The notes: generated from the sequence alone by a model not told the origin. A stretch of DNA of 64,000 nt from Heliocybe sulcata (GCA_004369045.1 ML213522.1:313775-377774), one strand, 5' to 3'. Shown: positions 50,205 through 62,409, numbered from the stretch's first letter. Numbers and translations: made by a program.

Positions 50205-52350
50205 CATGAGGACCTTGTCCTTACCTTCCGGCGTCCATGCTAGGCGTCAACGTTTGCGGTGCAGAAGGAAGAACCATCGACAGCTGTGGAACAATCAGAA
50301 ATAGCTGCATGATCTATGTCATGTACTGGTGCCACGGCCCCGGCGGTTCCTCCACCGCCGCCGATGTTGTACTTATCCAACCTTGCCGGTACATCTATGA
50401 TCTATGATTATGTAGCGAGTGATCGCTTCCCAAGTCACAGACTGATGTCCTCCCAACGACGGCATGATGTACCCCTTGAAGCATGGAGCCATCATATGAA
50501 CCAGCCAGGACGAGCTCGGTCACTCAGTCCTCTCTACGAGTACAGCTAATTTAGCATCCTCTTGGAGCCTTGTGACTTAGTAGAATCTGCTCGCCATCGA
50601 CCATTGTACCGGGGCGCTTCGAATTCAAACGGCCGAGAAGCCAAGAACGTGTGTTGTGGATGTCTGTGGATCCAGATGTTCACCGTGAACGGCTTGGTTT
50701 ACAGAAGCACCGGTATGTAACCACTCTGCGTCATATCAGGATGTATAAAGCATGAGGCAGCTCTTCGTGATTAAGGGGAACAGGAAAACTCCGCACGATT
50801 AGCGCTCACAGCCATGGGATGCTGAACTCGGAGTAATCGAGCAGCATGTGTGCAGGGCCTCAAGCTTCAAGGGACATTTCGGTGTGACTGCTGGAATTCT
50901 TGGTCTTGCTTGACAGGGAACCTTCATCGCGATCGCATCTCAGGCAACGGATACGAGTCAGCTTCCTGGTGAGGTTACTGCTTCCAATCATGCAATATCG
51001 AACGATATTTAACTCGCGAAGATAGATAGACCCTGTAGAACTTGATTTTTCCACGTTCATATCCGAAAGGGCAGGTCGTATGGATCCGACGACTCTGATT
51101 ACGAGTCTCGGGGCGACGCCTATACGCGCACTGGTAAACCTGGCACATATAACGCTCCAATTCTGCTTCAGTCGGAACGACGCTACGTATGGTCCTGGAA
51201 TCGGACTTTGTGGACGTGGTCGTGCCACCTGGAATTGGCAAGAAGGATCCCAAGAAAGCAGATCAGATAGCAAGACAGGCTCCGAGAATCGAGATGAGGA
51301 AGAAGCTGTCAACATAGCGAGGCTGAGAAGTTCGAATACCGTAAAGTCCGAGTATGAGCCTCAGCTTGGATTCGGTGCCTATGTAGAGGACCGGGGATGC
51401 ATTCATAAGCCATCGGGTAGATCTGAGATCTGGATGGCTGTCTTAGGCATCGGGAACGAGAGTCAGCTCTATAATATAGCGGGCTAGCAAGGAATGAATA
51501 ACTAGATATTGCGGTAAGCAGCGCCGCGTGCAAGGCAGAATTTCAGGCCTGAGCGCACCTTGTTACGAGCCATTTGTGCGTCGAGGCTTCTGGTTTGAGG
51601 CAGAGAACGGCTGCGGGAGATGCGAGGGCAGGATGTCACGAAAGATCTTGCGCAGGCGAGCGCTGAAGCTTCGTTGACCCTGGCAATAAGAAGTCAGATA
51701 GAAACCGACAGGGCGCTACCTCCTCCTGACTGATAGGCTTCACAACTCCTCGATGCGTGTATACATCGAGGCCGTCCCCGTATCAGATATCAGCAGCGGC
51801 GACCAAAGCTTGGCACTTCCCGCTGACGAGCCCATGGGTGCGGGGCCTCGGAATGCTCGCGCTAAATTTGGATTACGAAGAACAGCAAATCGTAAGCCTG
51901 AGTTCATCTATCACCTGGACCGCAGCAGATGAGAATTTCTCCAACAGTTTGTCGCCCGCCTTGCTGCCTACACGTTACCTGCTCGAGTTGATCCCACGCA
52001 CCATTCTCAACCCGACAAGAAGTATACCCAGTTCCAGGGTTCGCACTCCTGTCAAGCATCGCTTCTCCTGTTGAAAAAGCTGTGGAATATGCGTGCTATT
52101 GGCGAGGCCATAGCCATTGTTAGCATAGTACCAGATCGGCGGTCCTCATGATAACATGGCCAGTCCAAATTTCTTCAAGTTTAGCAGCCCGGCCGGCGTC
52201 AGACGCTTACGGAAGAGCACAAATACGGTTCAAGCCTGGATGTTGGTTAGAAGGTGGCTTGTCCGTCTATAAATACGAGGCAGCACGTCCTGGGGATCGT
52301 ACCAACAACCTCGGGCTGCCACCCTTTTCGTTCCTCGGTTATCGCGTATC
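50205..52350. other. Long stretch between the two small paralogues, no firm gene
   Basis: About 2.1 kb. Some frames look weakly coding: minus strand near 51060-50975 reads GKIKFYRVYLSSRVKYRSIL, and plus strand near 51210-51320 reads VVVPPGIGKKDPKKADQIAR in one frame and a 135-codon frame (51080-51487) in another. They overlap on opposite strands and cannot all be real; none has recognisable motifs. Could hold a decayed third member of the local family or another orphan gene. Confidence 0.35.
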
Positions 52351-52724
52351 ATGATGGAGGTGCCGAGCAAGAATATCCAGCCCATGAAAGATCTTGTAAG
52401 CCGTGGTACATTCGTAGAAGTTCCAAAGATCCTTACGTCCTTTCCAGGTGCTGGTATATTTCCTTCCTAAGCAGCGCAGAGGTTTCGTTTGACTTTTGCT
52501 GCAGAACCAGACAGTGCAAGTTCGGATTCGTGCCAATGTCTGGGTTATGGGTATCATAGTCGGCTTCTTGGAGTGCATCAACAGAGTGGGTAGTCAAGAC
52601 TATGGCCTCTGTGAACGATTTAACCCCAGCGCAGATTACGGGGATGGTGTATCAAGTGGAATACAGTGGGCCAATGGGTCCGGCCCGAAGTTACTTCGGT
52701 CCAGAGGACGTTCGTCTTTCGTGA
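52351..52724 (+). CDS. Small orphan protein B, paralogue of A with the same micro-exon
   Basis: Predicted 73 residues. Exons are 52351-52395 (MMEVPSKNIQPMKDL), 52448-52453 (Val-Leu, 6 bases), 52505-52585 (NQTVQVRIRANVWVMGIIVG then FLECINR) and 52635-52724 (ITGMVYQVEYSGPMGPARSY, ends VRLS). Exon 3 aligns with that of protein A without gaps and is about half identical; exon 4 shares TGM-Y-VEY. Splice sites are all GT-AG. A second in-frame ATG lies at 52354. Codon choice differs enough from copy A that the duplication is not recent. Function unknown. Confidence 0.7.
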
Positions 52725-53030
52725 TTTGCACCTCCAGTCGAGTCGGTTTTAGCCATGTCTACGCACACACAGCTTGTACACCGGTTCGAGGTACCTAGAG
52801 CGGAGGCAGATTTCCTGAGTAGAATCAAGCGGACAATAGGACAGGGGCATACTTAAATTTCTTGTAGGATATCTTCCGAAGAGAGTAGGGAATAGACCTG
52901 AGACAAAGCTAGTTCCGAATGACTTGGCTACCGACGGGAGAGATGCGGCCGGGATAGCTGTTTCACGTTGAGGATTTTGACGTGATTTCAGATTTTTGCC
53001 TCACTTTGAGGCCAATGTTTACCAGGTCCC

Positions 53031-53700
53031 ACCCCATCGAGCTCTTATTCTTCGCAACGAAGTCCCAGGCAGCTGGGAGATCGTGATAAGCGCAGTTATA
53101 CGATGTTTCAATGCAGGAATGCTTACCCTTTTCCGCTGAAGTCTTGGTAGCTCGGTAGCAATCGCCGGGGGGCGAGTCTTTGCCTTTCCTTCACGTTCCG
53201 AATGCACTGCTCGCCCCAGTTGCTCTCGTCGGAGACCTTGGGGTGGTCGAGGATCTTAAGAACTGCAACGCAGAACGAGGTCACTACCACACGCTTCAAA
53301 AATGCAGCTACAACCAGTAACGCGGAGTGCACTCACCCAAATTTGAGCACACTCTGGAGTATGCCGATGGTGATGGGATAATGAGTTCTAGGCGTAGGAA
53401 GTGAGCGGCACTGTACATAATGCCTAGAGCTTGAGCAACATACCATCAGAACCCGAGACCTTGTAGTGGAACGGCGACGCGGTATGCTCAATGGCATCCA
53501 TGCCCGTTATAGTTTCGTCAGATGTCCTCTTAAAGATCAGTACTGACCATCCAACAAATTCTGGCTTTCTCGCCTTTGTGATATCCTCGACTACCTTCAG
53601 TTCGAGCTTGTCGCTGCAAGATTCGGACAAGTTCTTCAAGTACTCGCTCTTAACGGCCGGACGCGGTGTTCCGCGCACCGCAGAACCAGCCTCCAGGAGG
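53031..53700 (-). CDS. Hypothetical spliced gene
   Basis: Coding-like blocks on the minus strand. An exon at about 53690-53446 reads PAVKSEYLKNLSESCSDKLE, then PEFVGWSVLIFKRTSDETIT and ASPFHYKVSGSD, up to a gtatgt donor. The next block (about 53391-53340) reads HYPITIGILQSVLKFG. A third (about 53262-53128) reads ILDHPKVSDESNWGEQCIRN then PRRLLPSYQDFSG, to a gtaagc donor. A last exon may read AAWDFVAKNKSSMGWDLVNI. The start and the final junction are not resolved (phases do not all agree), and I recognise no family. Confidence 0.42.
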
Positions 53701-54318
53701 CAGCGTAACCATCGACAGGGCGACGCACCCTCCGAAACAGCAGACTCACCTTTCCTAGTTCATTTCAAGTTACTTCGATCAGCTGATACGTCGCAAGTCA
53801 AAGCATGATCATACGCTCTATTGAGCGGTAGAGCGGCGGTAAGCTACAAAGCCTCTTGGATGAACTTGGCGAAGTTGCCACAGGCGATAGAGCAGAACTT
53901 GTACAATACGACCCCAGAAAAAACAGTCCCACGCCTCGCTGACTAATCAAGCCGCACGTCGTTTGCTCACGTTCGCGAAGTGCGAAGTGTGGTCGTGGAC
54001 GCGGAAGCAGATTGTCGATCGTATAAGTCCATTATTTATCAGGGTAGATACATGGTCGTACTGGCAGTGTCACTCCAAGAGGAAATGCAATCCTCCCAAC
54101 ACAGACTGAGGTCGCAACTACTGAAAATGGAAGATAACTCCCGTAGTGCCACAAATGTGACCGTGCGCTAACTTCGAGCCACTCGAAGGGTGTGCTGGAA
54201 TTGTGAAGTTTTCTGTAAGCAAGAATAGAATATAAGATAGAACAGAACATAGTACTGTGCCAGTAATTGTCAAAAATCTTATGGTGTAGATGAATCGACA
54301 TGTGCGCTGACCATAAAA
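53701..54318. other. Intergenic, nothing recognised
   Basis: About 600 bases without a supportable gene. The part at 54180-54318 could be the tail of the tRNA-like element next to it. Confidence 0.4.
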
Positions 54319-54405
54319 ATCCTACAAATGGTGAGGCTCGAACCGACAACCTTCAGCATGCCGTGTAAGCCGGAATGATACACATGATCCGCTACACCAC
54401 GTCTA
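54319..54405 (-). pseudogene. tRNA-like sequence, probably a valine tRNA relic or SINE head
   Basis: On the minus strand a GTGTAGCGGATCATG stretch resembles a tRNA A box/D arm, CTTACAC could be an anticodon loop with TAC (Val), and GGTTCGAGCC matches the B box. A run of five T follows, as at a Pol III stop. The D-arm side is too long and the T and acceptor stems pair poorly, so it is unlikely to be a working tRNA. Either a decayed tRNA gene or the promoter head of a SINE fits. Confidence 0.4.
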
Positions 54406-54662
54406 CTTATAGATTTGAGCGCTATAATATATATATAACGTTCACTTTCCGGCTCAAATACACTTGTTACCCCTCAAACCCCTCAATATTGCACCTTTAT
54501 CTGCTTCCAGTTACTCAAACACATTAGACTAGTGTACTTGAGGCTATGGCTTCATTGCCTCTCTGCCAGGTTGCCCACAGTCACTGATGAATATCCTCCC
54601 ACTAAAAGCGCAGTCAGGGTGGCGTGGGACTGTTTTTTCTGGGGGTCGTATTGCCCAAGATA
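54406..54662. other. Flank between the tRNA-like relic and the TIR element
   Basis: About 260 bases, AT-rich at 54426-54440 (repeated tata). No gene. Confidence 0.4.
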
Positions 54663-54664
54663 TA

Positions 54665-55761
54665 CTGTGGCGGACCGGGTACTCGGACAGACCGTCTACT
54701 TGGACACCCGGCATTTGTAGATTCACTTGCTCAACCTTACTCTACAAACATTGTACCAATGTATACCTATATACTACAGTACTGCACACGCAAATTTTCA
54801 GAGCAATGCAATATGTAGCGAACAAGATATCAGTCCCAGAATCATTGAATTTCTCCTTCGGGCGCGGTTTCTCGCGCTGCGCATGCCCTTCGCTGACAGT
54901 GACGACCATCTCGCCGACCTCTAGCTGCATCGCCTGTCTCGTAACTTGCTTTATTTAAACCAATGGCTCCCTGGCTATCAGATCACACCATATTTGTCTG
55001 ACACAGAGATGTTTATGGACTACTATCTGGTCGACAAAATGGTCTTCTTTGTTTCTGACCATTCGGGCATGTTCGTGTTGTCCAGCCCCCAGCTCTATGT
55101 CTACTCTCAAGAGATTTGGCATATCATATCATCTGCACCTGAATATGCTATCATCGTCACTCTGGAAATTTATTGGATGCAGTGGGCTGTTATGGACACA
55201 GGTTGGGGTTAGATAGGGTTGCAGCAGGGTGCTCGAAGAGCAAAAGGAGGATTATGGGCATGGGTGCAGGGATGGGTAAAACTCTTGTAAGAATATCTTC
55301 CAATGTCTATATGACATTGTTTGGAAGCAAGATATCCTGTACCGAGCACGCTGTCCGGGCATATCAGGCTGGTCATGTCCAAGCAGGCCTCGAAACCGGG
55401 TATAGGTCTCTCTACGGTCACCCTGATACAACTTTTTCACCGCGTTCACTGGGGTTTTCTGTGTGAAATATTGCTACACCAAGTCCAGGGTGATCTATAC
55501 ACCAAGTTTTCTGCCAATATACCGGGCGGAATCTCTTGCTGCTAGGACTGTCCGAGTACATGGTCCTCAGCCACATCTAGCCCTGCCACAGTAAAATATT
55601 TCTACAGCACTCTACTCAAGTCATAAAATCATATAATTGTGATCATACTGTAAAGAGGAATTGTGCCGACATTTCTGTAAATATTCGGTGGGGAAGGGAC
55701 AATGTGCGCGCACAGGAGTGAGCAAATATCGTAGGGTGTCCGAGTACGCGGCCCGCCACAG
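54665..55761. mobile_element. TIR element with TA target duplication (Tc1/mariner-like, non-autonomous)
   Basis: The left end (54665-54689) starts CTGTGGCGGACCG and the inverted right end (55761-55737) starts CTGTGGCGGGCCG; over 25 bases they match at 23 positions, both finishing GTACTCGGACA. Each end is flanked by TA (54663-54664 and 55762-55763), the target duplication of Tc1/mariner-type elements. The 1.1-kb interior has no frame that resembles a DDE transposase, so it is probably a non-autonomous derivative. A degenerate extra copy of the right end lies at about 55549-55594, also ending ccacag-TA, which suggests an older end or a nested insertion. Confidence 0.72.
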
Positions 55762-55763
55762 TA

Positions 55764-56596
55764 GAGCTCGGATTGGAGGTGAAGCTTTGAATTAGCATCC
55801 TTTCCACTCTCGTCTCACGACTAATACATCTGATGCTTAAGTCTTTGTTCCTGTATGTTCCCCTGTCAGTCTAAGTTTGCATGACGTATAAATATTACGA
55901 CCCTCGGAACGTCTATCCAGACTATTCTACCTTCGGTCTAGTCACCCATGAGCTATAGCAACGGTCGCAGCCGCGATGTGGCGGCATAACTTTCCAATGT
56001 TAGAACGTTAGAGACCCATAAGAGAGACTGTTAGCGACACATCTGGTATTAGTTTAGCCCATGAGTTCAACGCAGTCTGCCAGCACACAATGGTCGTGCA
56101 AGCTTGGATGTTCTGGCTTTAGTTTCGGACCCATTTAAGATTCAGGTATACCGACTCAGACATGGTAATTGGAGCAATCTTTGATGTCTGTACCGTATCA
56201 AGATACAATAGACAGTCTCCGCCAGCGGTGACTTTGAAGCAATTCATGAGCTGGTTGGTTGATAAGAGCGGTACGCGGTACAATTGGCAATAAGGGCTGT
56301 GGGAGAAGCCGAGCATCAAACTTCGTTTACTGGTCTCTCCATCGTCCGGTTGTCTCGCCATCTCCGCAACCCCCAGCCTCGTCCCTCCTGGCCACCGTCC
56401 GTCCTTGCTTTCTTTCCTTCTAATATTTGCCTCAGACTCGACGTATTGCCTGGCTGCACGCGCTGGAACCGCTCGGTCTGCCTACGACGTCTCTGCCGCA
56501 TCCTGTTCTCAACAAACCGGCTGATCCATCACTGCTACGACTGTTCGCATCCCACACACTCCTGTCGATTTCGTTTATAGCTAGTCCTTTGGCATC
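55764..56596. other. Intergenic, promoter side of the RasGAP gene
   Basis: About 830 bases. The last 230 bases are C/T-rich (for example 56370-56480), a usual fungal leader composition. No gene is supported. Confidence 0.45.
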
Positions 56597-59328
56597 ATGT
56601 CTTACACTGAAGCCACTACGCCCTCGGGCAGCATGTCCTCGAGGCGTCTGACCAACCGGAACACCAATCGCTACAGTGTCACGGCCCTGTTTAGCATGGC
56701 TGCCGAGCAGGATGCCGACGTTGACGATGAGCTGGCGCGAGGTATGTTAATCGTCAATAATAAGTAGCCCATGCGACTCATCCTGTACAGCCCAGAAACG
56801 GTTGAGGGAGCTGAAGGCTCGCATATCCGCCCAATCCAAAAAGAACTTTGTTCTCGAGAGAGACGTGCGATACTTGGATTCACGGATAGCTTTGCTTATT
56901 GCCAACCGAATGGCACTCGATGAGGTGCGTATTTGGTTTGTTATCCAGTCATCATCACCTGACTTTAATGGCAGCAACATGAAGTCGAGAAGCATCTCGA
57001 AGAAGTTGATCCCACAGAGGGGCACTACCCTGACGACCGCAAACTCCAACAGTATTCCAACCTCTTTTTCCTGTTACAATCCGAGCCCCGCCACATCGCA
57101 GCGCTATGTCGTCTTGTCTCCTTGTCCGAAATCGACACCCTCCTTCAGACTGTTATGTTCACGCTATACGGAAACCAGTACGAGAGCCGGGAGGAACATC
57201 TGTTGCTGACAATGTTCCAGTCCGTGCTTTCCGCTCAATTCGAAACCGCAACGGAGTTTGGTTCGCTATTACGAGCCAACACCCCTGTATCTCGTATGAT
57301 GACGACGTACACTCGGCGAGGGCCCGGTCAAAGTTACCTCAAGAGCGTCCTGGCGGATCGGATTAACAGTCTAATCGAGCACAAGGCGCTTAATTTGGAA
57401 ATTAACCCGGTCAAGGTATGTTCTTCACTGTCCACTTACGTGCCATATCTCACGCCACTCCAGGTCTACGAGCAGATGGTGAACCAGATCGAGGAGGAGA
57501 CTGGCTCCCTACCACCGAATCTGCCGCGAGGTGTGCCGCCTGAAACCGCTCAGACGAACCCGGATGTGCAGACTATCATCGCGCCTCGGTTGACTATGCT
57601 GATGGAGATCGCAAATAGCTTCCTGCTAACGATCATCGACAGCATGGAGACTGTGCCATACGGTATCCGGTGGATCTGCAAGCAGATTCGAAGTTTGACA
57701 CGGGTACGTCTGCGGCAGCCTCTAAAGCTCATTGTTCTAACCCGATCTGTCAGAGAAAATACCCTGACGCAACCGATCACGCTATCTGCTCGCTCATTGG
57801 CGGCTTCTTCTTCCTGCGATTCATCAATCCTGCCATTGTCACCCCTCAGGCCTATATGCTCGTCGAAGGCGTCCCTGCCAAGCATCCTCGCCGGACGCTT
57901 ACGCTCATTGCGAAGATGCTTCAGAACCTTGCTAACAAGCCATCCTATGCCAAGGAAGCTTACATGATGACCCTTCATCCCTTCGTTGAGAACAATAAGT
58001 CTCGGATAAACCAGTTCCTGAACAACCTTTGCGAAGTTGGTGACTTCTATGACACTCTTGAGGTACGTGTGATAGAGGCTGTCTCCGAGACACGCCCATC
58101 TGATGTGTGCAAACGACAGATGGACCAATACATGGCCCTATCCAAGAAGGATCTAGTTATTCATATAACGTTGAACGAAATGTACAACACACACTCCCTT
58201 ATTTTGCAACACGTTGAGACCCTCGTGAGTGACCTCTCCTCCACGCGAAGAAACTTCCGCTAATCATCTGCTAGTCTCCTAATGACAAACAACATCTACG
58301 GATCCTGACGGACGAGCTAGGACAGGCACCTTCGCAAGTGCCTCGCAAGGAGAACCGTACGATTGAGCTCCAACTGTACAGCCGCTGGGAGACACCCATC
58401 CAGGACATTCAGACTGCGCTCATGGACTCCGTGTCATCGAGCGACATGCTGTACATGGAGACCAAGTCAATATTCGTACAGCTCATTCGTTCCCTGCCGG
58501 GTGTCGCCGACAAGCGCCCATACAACTTACCTGCTATCGCGGAGCGGGCTGCTACGACAAAGGACGCTACTCTCGTGCGGAGGGGTATCAAAGTGAAGGA
58601 GATGTTGCGAGAACTGGAGGAGCTGAAGGTCGTCGACCGTGCGGACGGATACAAGCTCATGCAGGAGGAAGTCTCGGCGGAGCTCGTGCACCTCGGAAAC
58701 CTGCGCGAGAAAGTTCTTCAGGAGACCAAGTCGCTCGAGTCCGTATACAAGACTATCGGAGACCACAACAACTACCTTCGTGGCCAGCTGGAGCAGTACA
58801 AGGCGTACCTACAGAATGTTCGACTAAATGCGTCGAAGGAGAAGGGCAGTACGACGGGTGTGGGCGTGGTTACGGTCGGTGGGAAGGAGAGGAAGCCGCA
58901 GAAAGCAGTCGTCCTTGGGCCTTACCGGTTCACGCATGCGCAGCTGGAGAAGGAGGGGATCATTGTTGAGAGCAATGTTCCTGACAATAGGTGCGCCTTT
59001 CGCCCAATTACCTAAGGACATCCACTGATGTGGCTCTCATCCGCAGACGACCGAACATCTACTTCAACATCACGTCTCCCACACCGGGTACATTCATTAT
59101 CGCTTTGCACTACAAGGGTCGAGACAAGGCAATCCTTGAGATGGACCTGAAAATCGACGACCTTCTTGAGAAAGTACGTTAGTCCGCTGTTCTCATGACG
59201 AGTAAGATGTTTACACATGATCTCTCCACCAGCAAAAGGACAACAAGCATCTGCTTGACCTTGAATACGTGCAGCTGAACGTACCCAAGGTGCTGGCACT
59301 GCTGAAAAAGGTGTTTGCCAAGCGTTAA
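56597..59328 (+). CDS. Ras GTPase-activating protein with RasGAP_C domain
   Basis: Speeds GTP hydrolysis on Ras; pattern close to fission-yeast Gap1/Sar1 and the IQGAP-type C-terminus. ATG 56597 begins [20 protein letters not shown], then a coiled coil ([19 protein letters not shown]). The GAP domain starts near [20 protein letters not shown] and [35 protein letters not shown] carries the likely arginine finger (the Arg after SLL), and [16 protein letters not shown] is the FLRxxxPA signature. [20 protein letters not shown] ends the domain. The RasGAP_C part includes [40 protein letters not shown] and [20 protein letters not shown], finishing [15 protein letters not shown]. About 800 residues, nine or so exons with 50-60 base introns. 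Confidence 0.9.
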
Positions 59329-59793
59329 GATAATACTTGTTTCTACCTGTCCATATGTGATGCCTGCCTTCGTGTTCTATCTTACATTATGTTACATTCC
59401 CTTATCGCGGTACCTTCGATGGATTCTTTCACTTTCCTTTGCCTGACGGCTTGTACACGGCTCTCCTTCCTACTCTTTCAGCGGATGTATTATCTATATC
59501 TTGTGTAGTCTGATGTTGTCCGTTCTATACCCTGGGCTCCGCTAGTAGAATACCTTGGTAATGATATGATGTCTGGAACGTGCCTGAGTACTGCCACCTT
59601 GACAACGTGTTTGACTGGGCGGCATGCCGGAGGCAATGGTATTTGGCCGGGTCAAATAAAGCGGTGGCTGTAGACGGTCAGGAGGGCGAAGGGAGGGAAA
59701 TCTCCAACTCGATTATATATACTACTGCCTCACTGGCTTCTCGGCGCTCCTGGCGAATGCTACGACTGCGGCGGTGATCTCTTCGTTACCACC
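59329..59793. other. Intergenic between RasGAP and the pepsin-like protease
   Basis: About 465 bases. A TATATA at 59716-59721 lies roughly 75 bases before the protease start and may be its TATA box. Confidence 0.45.
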
Positions 59794-62102
59794 ATGCTAT
59801 TGGTGTTCTTTGTTGCCTGGCTCGCTGTCCTGGACGTAGCTCACGCTGCCAGGGTGAAGCGTGACTGCTGGGATTCCGGGGACTGCTCGCAACTCGAGAA
59901 GTTGAACATATCCCCGTCCTTGCTCGAGGCAGCGAATCCTGCGAAAACAGGCCTGCTCCCAGTAGTGTGGTCGGATGATCAGCAGTGAGTACCGTAGTCA
60001 AGGATAACCCAAAAGTACTGAAGCGTTCGTCTAGGGCCTATTACTCCGTCATCTCAGTTGGAAACATCAGTTTCCGTGTCTCACTCGACACAGGCTCCGC
60101 AGACCTATGGATCACCTCTTCCGCTTGCACAACCAATGCTTGTCGCTCCCTCCCAAAATATCCGCTCACTTATGAAAGCCCTTCCTTCGTACCCGTTAAT
60201 AATAATCAAACCAGCTTCTCAGTCAGTTTTGCGGATGGGACAGGTGAGCGTTCAGTTGGTGATACCACCAGTCATGTTAACGGTTCTTGAAGCTGCCTCT
60301 GGCTATGTCGCCCGGGAGATAGTCAAATTATCAAACCTGACAGTTGCCAATCAGGCATTTGGTGAGCTCTTACCGCATGCACTCTTCCATCGATACCCTC
60401 GACCCCACTTCGAGGATATGTGCATCGGACATTCAGGCGAAGTTCATCCATTAACCGTCGATGTCAGGTGTTGTATCCAATTCAAACGTCACAATGGGAT
60501 CCCAAATCAGCGGCATCCTCGGGCTTGGCTTTCCCCGTCTGTCAACATTATCCGACAGAGTTGTGAATGGTACGTCTGAATGAAGCGCTCCTAGATGTTT
60601 TTGACGGGGCATATACAGCAACCCCCGTGTTCGCCACTCTGTCCCAACAGGGCTTAGTTAACTATCCACTGTTCGGCCTCAGCTTGACTCGGAATACCAG
60701 TGGAACACTGTCTCTCGGTATGCTACATCCCTCCCAGTACTGAAATGCGAAATAGCTGACTTCCCTAGGTGCCATTGATGCATCGGTCGTTAAGGATGTA
60801 AACAACATCGAATGGAACCCGGTTGTCGCCTTCTCTCCCTTCAGCACGGAGAGGAACACCACGAGTTATCTGCAGTGGGCTATTCCAATGGCCAGCATCT
60901 TGGTCAGTTCAAGCCCAATTGACGGACTCGCTGCTGACGCCGTGCAGGTTAATGGCACCGTGATCGCACCATCACCGACATACCCTACCGCCTATTCAAA
61001 CAATTCCTTGGCCCTCTTAGATGTGTAGGTGTTCCTGTGCAGGGTTGTAGCACTGTCCGCTGACGTCGCCTCGGCAGAGGCACGCCAGGCATATACGGCC
61101 CTTGGCAGGATGTCAGTGCATACGTCTTCTCTGTCCGCAGTCCGAGTCTCATTGCCTGATAGGTGTCTAGAATATATTCCGCTATCGACGGCGCCCGTCT
61201 CGTCGACACCAGTAAGTGCGGATGACATCCTGCGTATATCATACAATGACGTATGATGTCATACAGGTAGTGGCGGGCAGTGGGCCCTGCCGTGCGACAT
61301 CTCCGAGACAATATCATTTGTCTTCGGGTAAGCGAAGGCTCAGCTACACCGAATCTTCTGACTGATTGAACATCTAGACAAACGAATTTCACCCTGCAGC
61401 CTTCGGACTACATCATTGGTCCGACGTCCGGAGACCCGCAGCTGTGTTTGACATGGCCGAGAGCAAGTGCACCCAGCTCCGACGGCATTGACTGGCAGCT
61501 TGGCTCCCCCTTCCTGCGGACCGTTTACTCGATTTATAGGTAGCGCCGGGATTAACTCTCCCAAAGCGTGAGACTCACAACCATGTTTTAGTTATGGCAT
61601 TGACTCAAAAGAACCGCCTATGGTCGGACTATACCCTCTGAACAACGCCACCGCCCCGGTTGAATCGCCTGCGCAGGTCTCAGCCCTCCTGTCTTCTGCA
61701 TCTGCGACCGTCGCAACCACACTTCCCAACTACCTGCTTCCCACGCCCTCGTACACGACCCCTGCATTTATATTCAACACATCCATCTCTGCATCCATTG
61801 GCCAAATCGTAACATCCGATCTTGCCACCAGCACCTATAGTCCCATCCTCGCCGCTCCGGCGGCCAATCTCTCGGCAATCCCAACCGTCTCTCCGTCACC
61901 AACACTGCTCACCGTGGTCACCACTGATGGATCCGGTCAGGTCATCACCTTGACCTCGACTGCGGCCACTGCCTCTGTCACCCTCGGTGTCCCTTACGGA
62001 TGGTCCGCCAGCGCTAGCTCCCGTCTTCATGCTCCTATCGTTTGGATATTGCTCCCCTGTCTATCCCTCATCCTCTCCCGCCTGACCAGCACGTCGTACT
62101 AA
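59794..62102 (+). CDS. Pepsin-like aspartic protease (A1), probably GPI-anchored
   Basis: ATG 59794 opens a signal peptide (MLLVFFVAWLAVLDVAHAA). After the first intron come YYSVISVGNISFRVSLDTGS and ADLWITSSACTTNACRS, the first active-site DTGS loop of family A1. TSFSVSFADGTG, ASGYVAREIVKLSNLTVANQ, ISGILGLGFPRLS, FGLSLTRNTSGTLSLG and IYSAIDGARLVDT fit the fold, and SFVFG, DYIIGPTSGDPQLC and GSPFLRTVYSIYR are the usual C-lobe strands. A Ser/Thr-rich stalk and a hydrophobic end (IVWILLPCLSLILSR) suggest a GPI signal. The second active site is odd: ALLDV at 61008-61022 is followed by TAG, and no frame or ordinary intron gives the expected D-[TSV]-G. A very short intron, a frameshift or a sequence error would explain it. 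About 550 residues. Confidence 0.78.
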
Positions 62103-62409
62103 TTCCCACATCAACACTAGCCACCTCATCTTGTCCTTGCCCATCTTGTTCCGTCCCGTCGATAGCTTTGCATCACCCTTCCCCTTTGATCCTTGGTGTT
62201 ATTATTATCGGACAGCCTAGTTTGTTGCCGTTTCGTTACTCGTTACTCCTGCGGACTCTCTGGACTGCGCGCTGTGGATTTTTTCTTTTTTTCACCCTTC
62301 ACACGTTCTCCGGCGGTGCCCGCCCGGAACTCTCGCATGGCAGATGTAGAATTAATAATAATAAATGTATTTCCAGAGTCTATGCGTAGAGATGAGGAGC
62401 TGCGGACGG
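62103..62409. other. Convergent intergenic gap
   Basis: About 300 bases between the protease stop and the DnaJ stop. An aataataataaatg run at 62352-62366 may be a poly(A) signal region. Confidence 0.5.

Noticed and set aside
51080-51487. 135-codon plus-strand frame as a gene
   Set aside because: Competing coding-like readings exist in another plus frame and on the minus strand over the same bases; no family motif or splice context decides between them.
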